Notes under the pieces: generated by a model
What the model saw: only the letters and a program-made list of their open reading frames with translations
Told to the model about the DNA's origin: nothing
The model's database searches: none
Assembly (NCBI GenBank): GCA_016191335.1
Contig: JACPOW010000022.1
Location: forward strand, 21,803-58,836
Length of the DNA: 37,034 nucleotides
Source of the DNA: Elusimicrobiota bacterium
GTDB taxonomy: Bacteria; Elusimicrobiota; Elusimicrobia; UBA1565; UBA9628
Reading direction: 5' to 3'
Part shown: positions 32,690 to 37,034 of the stretch, piece by piece
Numbering within the stretch: position 1 is the first letter of the stretch
Layout: every line of letters begins with the position of its first letter
Translations under genes and position numbers: made by a program

Positions 32690-35253
32690 CTCGCCACCAC
32701 GATGGTCCCCGTATAGGTCTTGCCGCCGCCCTGGACGCGGTAGACATAGGCGCCGCCGCCGACGACGCGGCCGTTGGACTTGCCGTTCCAGATCAAGGTG
32801 TTCGGCACCTGCCCGCCGGTCATGTCCGCGACGTGCGAGCCCATGATGTCGTAGATGCTCCCGACGATGGCCTCGTTGTTGGGGCCGGGATCGTAGGTGA
32901 AGATCACGATGTCGTTGAGGCCGTCGCCGTTCGGGGAGATGACGCGCCCGGAGATGTTCGAGAGGTCGAAGACGGGCCCGTTCGCGCGGCCGAGCGCGCG
33001 GATCTGGTATTTTCCGAGATTGGGGGACTCCACGGTGACGGTCTGGGTGACGGGGTCGACGACGCCGTAAACCTTCTTGAACTCAGCGCCATTGTACCAG
33101 AACAGGCCGAGGTTCTTGACCGTCACGCCGCTCGCCGCGGGCGCGGCGCCCGCGTCCGCGACGGACACGCCGGCCGCGGCTACGCCGGCCGCCGCCACGG
33201 GGACGCCGTTGGCCGTCTCGAAGTGGAGGACGATGCGCACGGGCTTCGGGAGGGGGAAGTTCTTCAGCTCCGTCGAGCCGAGCATCGGCCGGAAGACGGC
33301 CGACTGGAACACGCCGTCGTGGACGTCCTCCGTCACGCGCCGGCGGTCGATGCGGATGTCGTCGCCCATGCCGTTGGCGTCGGCGTTGAGTCCGGAGGCC
33401 GTCGCGTTGTCGAGGACCACGCGGGAGACGCAGTCGTCCAGGAAGTAGTTGCGCTCGCCCAGGCTCGACAGGGTGACCGCGACGGTCGACAGGCCCACCG
33501 TATTATAGGAATGGATGCGGTAGAAGTAGTTGAGCCCGCCGGTGTTGTCGACGAGGTTCGTCACGTTGAAGGCGAGGCTCGAGATGTTGACGTAGGAGGG
33601 CGCGCAGATGTCGGAGGAGCGGTAGATGCCGTAGCCGACGAGCTCGTCGGCGATGGGCGCCGAGGTGCTCATGAAGACGGTGCCGTCGCCGAAGCGCGTG
33701 ACCGTCGACCAGGACAAGGCCACGGTCAGCGGCCCCGGCACGACCTTCACACCGATGGGCTCCATCGGCGCGATGGTGAACGGGAACGCGGCGACCGTCG
33801 CGGCGTACGGGCTCTCGATCTGCTTGATGTCGCGCGCCGTGACCCGGTAGTAGTACGTCACGCCCAGCGTCAGAGGACGGTCCACGTACCGATTGTTGGA
33901 CGTCGTCGTCGATGTGACGAACCCGTAGCCCGCGTTCGTCGATCGCGAAACGCGATAGAAGAAGAAACCCACGCCCACGCCGTCGGGCGGTAGCTCGTCC
34001 CAGCTCAAATTGACCCCGAGCAGCATCGCCTGGGCGACGACCCCCGTCGGAGCGTACGGAACCGGTCCGTCCAAAGTGCGGATCGAGAGCTGGTTCGAGG
34101 GTTCGGCCTCGGTTCCCGCGTCGTTGAGGGCGACGACCCTGAGGTAGTAGGTCGTCGCGTTCTGCAGCGCGTTAAGGACTGCGTTGGACGTCGTGACCGT
34201 CTTGAGGGGATTGAAGGTGATGTTGTCCGTGCTGCCGCGGACGACGAAGCGCGTGTAGGAGGGATTGCTGTTCGTATCCCAGGCCAGCGAGATGGTCGTC
34301 GAGGACACCGCCGTCGTCGACAGGCTCAGAGCGGGCGCCGCCAAGGTAATCGTCGAGCCGAACGAAGAAAACCCCGAGCAGGTCGGGTCGCACGCGTTGA
34401 CCGCGACGTAATAGGTCGTGTTCGCGTCGAGGCCGGTGAGGGTCGCCGTGGTCGCCGCCGTCGCGGATGACGCGAAGACCGGGACGTAGCCTGTCACCGT
34501 GGAAGCGACGAGAAGATAGGAATTGGCTCCGAAGGAGGGGTACCAGTAGGCGGTCAGGGACGAAATGTACACCGCGAGCGTGCCGGTCGCCGGCTGAGGA
34601 GGTCCGGCCGGGGTCGGCCGCAGCACGGCGCTGGAAATGTTCGACGCGTAGGAGATGTCGCTGTCGCCGTCGGTCGTCCAGATCCGCGCGTAGTAGGTCG
34701 TCGCGGGAACAAGCCCCATCACCTCGATGTTGACCAGCTCGCCGGGGACGACCCCCGAGGTCGAGAAGGAGATGTTCGCCAGGCGGTGGTCCGAGAAGGT
34801 ATCGGGTACGGTGTAGGAAGCGATGCGGATGAAATAAGTGCTTCCCACCTGCAAGGTGCCGTTGTTCCCGTCGTAGCCGGGAGTCGTCCACTGCAAGGTG
34901 AAGCTCGAGACACCGATGTTCGGATGGGCGAGGTCGGTCACCGTGCGGGGGAACGCGTGAATCTCCGAGTACCCCGCCCGGACGACGTTCGCGGCTGAAG
35001 TCGCAGTCGTGAAAACCACCTCCTCTCCCACCGATCCATCGAGACGGCTGTTCGTCGACGTCGCGCTCGTCCCGATCTGGGGCTGGGGGCCCTCGCTTAG
35101 CTCCGGCCACCTGGATCCCCGCCGGGCCGCAGAGGCAGTTGCCTTGGTCCGCCCTCGGCTGGCGATCCCGATCCACTGGGGGACGTACTTCCCCATCCCC
35201 CTCGGGCTCCGCCGCGCTCCGCGCTTCCTCGAGCTGCCGCCGGCCGAGTTCAC
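32686..35253 (-). CDS. fibronectin type III repeat surface protein with T9SS-like C-terminal domain; 5' end replaced
   Basis: The open frame is 855 codons, but only from about 35045 leftwards does it look like this protein. About four to five fibronectin type III domains (about residues 95-600) carry typical TTYYARIW, NTTYYVAVN, ATTYYLRVV and GVTYYYRVT strands. A linker with a hydrophilic domain (about 605-760) follows, then a C-terminal domain starting ISGRVISPNGDGLNDIVIF and ending GTIVVAR. About the first 70 codons are basic, lack a signal peptide, and are the antisense of a hydrolase fragment (35050-35314). The native start and signal peptide therefore seem lost. Confidence is high in the domains and low in the 5' end. 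Confidence 0.75.
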   Translation of the reverse strand: MNSAGGSSRKRGARRSPRGMGKYVPQWIGIASRGRTKATASAARRGSRWPELSEGPQPQIGTSATSTNSRLDGSVGEEVVFTTATSAANVVRAGYSEIHAFPRTVTDLAHPNIGVSSFTLQWTTPGYDGNNGTLQVGSTYFIRIASYTVPDTFSDHRLANISFSTSGVVPGELVNIEVMGLVPATTYYARIWTTDGDSDISYASNISSAVLRPTPAGPPQPATGTLAVYISSLTAYWYPSFGANSYLLVASTVTGYVPVFASSATAATTATLTGLDANTTYYVAVNACDPTCSGFSSFGSTITLAAPALSLSTTAVSSTTISLAWDTNSNPSYTRFVVRGSTDNITFNPLKTVTTSNAVLNALQNATTYYLRVVALNDAGTEAEPSNQLSIRTLDGPVPYAPTGVVAQAMLLGVNLSWDELPPDGVGVGFFFYRVSRSTNAGYGFVTSTTTSNNRYVDRPLTLGVTYYYRVTARDIKQIESPYAATVAAFPFTIAPMEPIGVKVVPGPLTVALSWSTVTRFGDGTVFMSTSAPIADELVGYGIYRSSDICAPSYVNISSLAFNVTNLVDNTGGLNYFYRIHSYNTVGLSTVAVTLSSLGERNYFLDDCVSRVVLDNATASGLNADANGMGDDIRIDRRRVTEDVHDGVFQSAVFRPMLGSTELKNFPLPKPVRIVLHFETANGVPVAAAGVAAAGVSVADAGAAPAASGVTVKNLGLFWYNGAEFKKVYGVVDPVTQTVTVESPNLGKYQIRALGRANGPVFDLSNISGRVISPNGDGLNDIVIFTYDPGPNNEAIVGSIYDIMGSHVADMTGGQVPNTLIWNGKSNGRVVGGGAYVYRVQGGGKTYTGTIVVAR

Positions 35254-35314
35254 CGTTGCGGCGAAGGAGGTCGTGCCCGACGTCCCGGTCCGCGATCACT
35301 GCTCCTTCTGCTGA
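35050..35314 (+). pseudogene. C-terminal fragment of a metallo-beta-lactamase-fold hydrolase
   Basis: From about 35050 the + strand frame reads VDVALVPIWGWGPSLSSGHL, then DPRRAAEAVALVRPRLAIPI, HWGTYFP and VVPDVPVRD. This matches the end of UlaG-like MBL-fold hydrolases, including the metal-binding His in IPIHWGT. Everything upstream (the HxHxDH motif and most of the fold) is missing; instead the frame runs into the 5' part of the fibronectin gene. An ATG at 35009 opens the frame but lies in that gene. The frame closes at 35312-35314. A functional enzyme is impossible from this piece. Confidence 0.75.
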
Positions 35315-37034
35315 CGCTCCTGCTGCCTGCCCCCCTGGGCTGGGCGGCGGGCGTCCCTTTCCGGGTCAACTTCCAAGGAAAGCTCCTCGACAGCACCTTC
35401 GTCCCGCGCAACGGCGCGGTGGCCATGGAATTCCGGCTCTTCGACGCGGCGACGGGGGGAACCCTTCTCTGGGGCCCCGAGACCCAGACTCCGACGGTCA
35501 ACAACGGCGTGTTCTCGGTCCAGCTCGGCGCCGTCACCTCGCTCTCGCCCGACCTGTTCGTCGGCGGCACGACCTATCTGAGCGTCACCGTCGCCCCGGA
35601 CGTCTTTCCCGCCGGCGAGATGACCCCGCGCCAGCGCCTCATCGCGAGCCCCTACGCCATCACCGCGTCTCAGCTGTCCCAGGGCGGGGACATCCGGATC
35701 AACGCCGGGGTGGCGTACGCCACCTTCACCAGCGCCGGGAACCTCCTGATCCCCTACGGCGTCGTCGCGACCTCGGCCTCGTTCTCCGGCGGCCTGACGG
35801 CCTCGAGCGGGACCTTCACCGCGACCGGCGCCGGCAGCTACAGCATCCGGACCTCCTCCGGCATCAACGTCGCCGCCGGCACCCTGAACGTCGCCGAGAA
35901 CGTCGTGGCCAACGCGTTCGTCGGCGACGGCTCGCGCCTGACCGGGCTCACCATCACGGCCGGGAACATCGACACCACCAAGCTCGCCGCCGACGCCGTC
36001 ACCACGCCCAAGATCATCAACGCCGCCGTCGACACCGCCAAGCTGGCCGCCGACTCGGTGACCGGCGCCAAGATCCTCAACGCCACGATCGACACCGCCA
36101 AGCTCAACCCCACCCTCCAGGCTCAGCTCGCCCTGGCCGGGACCGTCGCGGCGGGATACATCGACACCACCAGGCTCGCCGCCGACTCGGTGACCGGCGC
36201 GAAGATCCTCAACGCCACCATCGACTCCGCCAAGCTCAACCCCACCATCCAGGCCCAGCTGTCCCTGGCCGGCACCGTGGCGCCGGGCTACATCGACACC
36301 GCCAAGCTCGCGCCCGACTCCGTCACCACGGTCAAGATCCTCAACGCCGCCGTCGACACCGCCAAGATCGCCCCCGACGCCGTGACCGCCGCCGCCATCC
36401 TCAGCAATTCGATCTCGACCTCCAAGCTCGTCAACGCCGCGGTCGACACCTTCAAGCTCGCCGCCGACGCCGTCACGACCGCGCGCATCCTCACGGGCGC
36501 CGTGACCACGGCCAAGATCGCCAACAACGCCGTCGACACCAACAAGCTGGCCGACGACGCGGTCGTCGGCGTGAAGATCCGCAACGCCTCCATCGACACG
36601 GCCAAGCTCAACGCGACGATCCAGGCGCAGCTCGCCGTGGCGGGCAGCGTTGCTGACGGCTACATCACCGCCGCGAAGCTCGCGACCGACTCCGTCACCA
36701 CGATCAAGATCGCGAACGACGCCGTCACCACCGCCAAGCTCGCCTATGCCGCGGTCGACACGAACAAGCTCGCCCCCGACGCGGTCACGACGGGTCACAT
36801 ACTCACCGCGAACGTCACGACCTCCAAGCTGGCCGACTCCGCGGTCGACACCGCCAAGCTCGCCGCCGACTCGGTGACCGGCGCGAAGATCCTCAACGCG
36901 ACCATCGACACCGCCAAGCTCAACCCCACCATCCAGACCCAGCTGTCCCTGGCCGGGACCGTGGCGGCGGGCTACATCGATACCACCAAGCTCGCGGCCG
37001 ACTCGGTCACCACGGTCAAGATCCTCAACGCCGC
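35299..37034 (+). CDS. exported decapeptide-repeat protein with NFQGK-type N-terminal domain, open at the right edge
   Basis: The reading frame is continuous from just after the stop at 35098-35100 to the window end, but no ATG, GTG or TTG occurs in it before 35419, inside the conserved domain. The true start is therefore lost or non-canonical; CTG 35299 or CTG 35311 are candidates, the latter overlapping the TGA of the hydrolase fragment. A signal-like stretch (LLLLLTLLLPAPLGWAAG) is followed by the domain VPFRVNFQGKLLDSTF to TPRQRLIASPYAITA (about 35353-35670), known from large exported proteins. A linker with FVGDGSRLTGL leads to 10-residue repeats from 35971 on. It is probably a fibre or adhesin; this is an inference. 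Confidence 0.75.
   Translation, partial: MLLLLTLLLPAPLGWAAGVPFRVNFQGKLLDSTFVPRNGAVAMEFRLFDAATGGTLLWGPETQTPTVNNGVFSVQLGAVTSLSPDLFVGGTTYLSVTVAPDVFPAGEMTPRQRLIASPYAITASQLSQGGDIRINAGVAYATFTSAGNLLIPYGVVATSASFSGGLTASSGTFTATGAGSYSIRTSSGINVAAGTLNVAENVVANAFVGDGSRLTGLTITAGNIDTTKLAADAVTTPKIINAAVDTAKLAADSVTGAKILNATIDTAKLNPTLQAQLALAGTVAAGYIDTTRLAADSVTGAKILNATIDSAKLNPTIQAQLSLAGTVAPGYIDTAKLAPDSVTTVKILNAAVDTAKIAPDAVTAAAILSNSISTSKLVNAAVDTFKLAADAVTTARILTGAVTTAKIANNAVDTNKLADDAVVGVKIRNASIDTAKLNATIQAQLAVAGSVADGYITAAKLATDSVTTIKIANDAVTTAKLAYAAVDTNKLAPDAVTTGHILTANVTTSKLADSAVDTAKLAADSVTGAKILNATIDTAKLNPTIQTQLSLAGTVAAGYIDTTKLAADSVTTVKILNA
35971..37034 (+). repeat. 30-bp coding repeats with four 72-bp inserts
   Basis: The encoded repeats alternate between xKLAADSVTT-like and xKILNAAVDT-like decapeptides, giving a 20-residue period. 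Twenty-five complete decapeptides are visible. They are interrupted four times by a 24-residue unit that begins AKLNPTIQAQL and ends AAGYIDT. The insert always follows an NATIDT-like decad and precedes a KLAxDSVT decad. The tract is cut by the window edge. Confidence 0.9.

Noticed and set aside
35296..36798. Long frames on both strands across the repeat tract
   Set aside because: They reproduce the repeat in the wrong frame (for example GVDGGVEDL-type text) and arise because the 30-bp repeat keeps every frame open.

Overview
The window is GC-rich (about two-thirds G+C by eye), gene-dense, and reads as a chromosomal segment of a Gram-negative bacterium. The best guess for the lineage is Elusimicrobiota. 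This is an inference from three things: a PorV-type barrel fused to TPRs next to proteins with gliding/T9SS-like C-terminal domains, a large tail-fibre-like protein with decapeptide repeats behind an NFQGK-type domain, and a compact dcw cluster with MraZ. MurE carries the DNPR motif of meso-diaminopimelate-adding enzymes.

Layout. 1-5605 (+): the end of mnmE, a small EF-Tu-domain-2-like protein, an MFS transporter, a Yip1-like membrane protein, mnmG, rsmG and a small membrane protein, mostly with 4-8 bp overlaps. 5650-6849 (+): a membrane-anchored HExxH peptidase with its own promoter. 7026-19117 (+): the division and cell-wall (dcw) operon, starting at a consensus promoter with GTGGG boxes and running mraZ-rsmH-(hairpin array)-ftsL-ftsI-murE-murF-mraY-murD-ftsW-murG-surE. 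19238-21751 (+): a Crp/Fnr regulator and aspS. 21755-23140 (-): asnS, tail to tail with aspS. 23185-27097 (-): a proline-rich exported protein, then the operon CHASE2 adenylate cyclase - SH3-like protein - M48 peptidase. 27156-27506 (+): a small membrane protein and tRNA-Ala(CGC) with its terminator. 27500-35253 (-): one operon reading fibronectin-type surface protein - small CTD protein - PorV/TPR protein - histidine kinase - response regulator - mltG. 35050-37034 (+): a fragment of a metallo-beta-lactamase-fold hydrolase, then a repeat-rich exported protein that runs off the window.

Most unusual items. (1) Six consecutive RNA-type hairpins sit inside the dcw operon, between rsmH and ftsL. 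Five of them share the loop TCTCGGCG while their stems differ. (2) About 250 bp of a foreign hydrolase gene lies exactly where the 5' ends of two divergent surface-protein genes should be. (3) ftsW and the M48 peptidase each appear to lack roughly 25-30 codons and change frame at the same point. (4) A two-hairpin intergenic element occurs twice, and a perfect 42-bp palindrome lies beside the second copy. (5) At several genes a -10 box lies 6-7 bases before the start codon, which predicts leaderless transcripts. Items 2 and 3 may be assembly errors and need read-level checking before biological interpretation.
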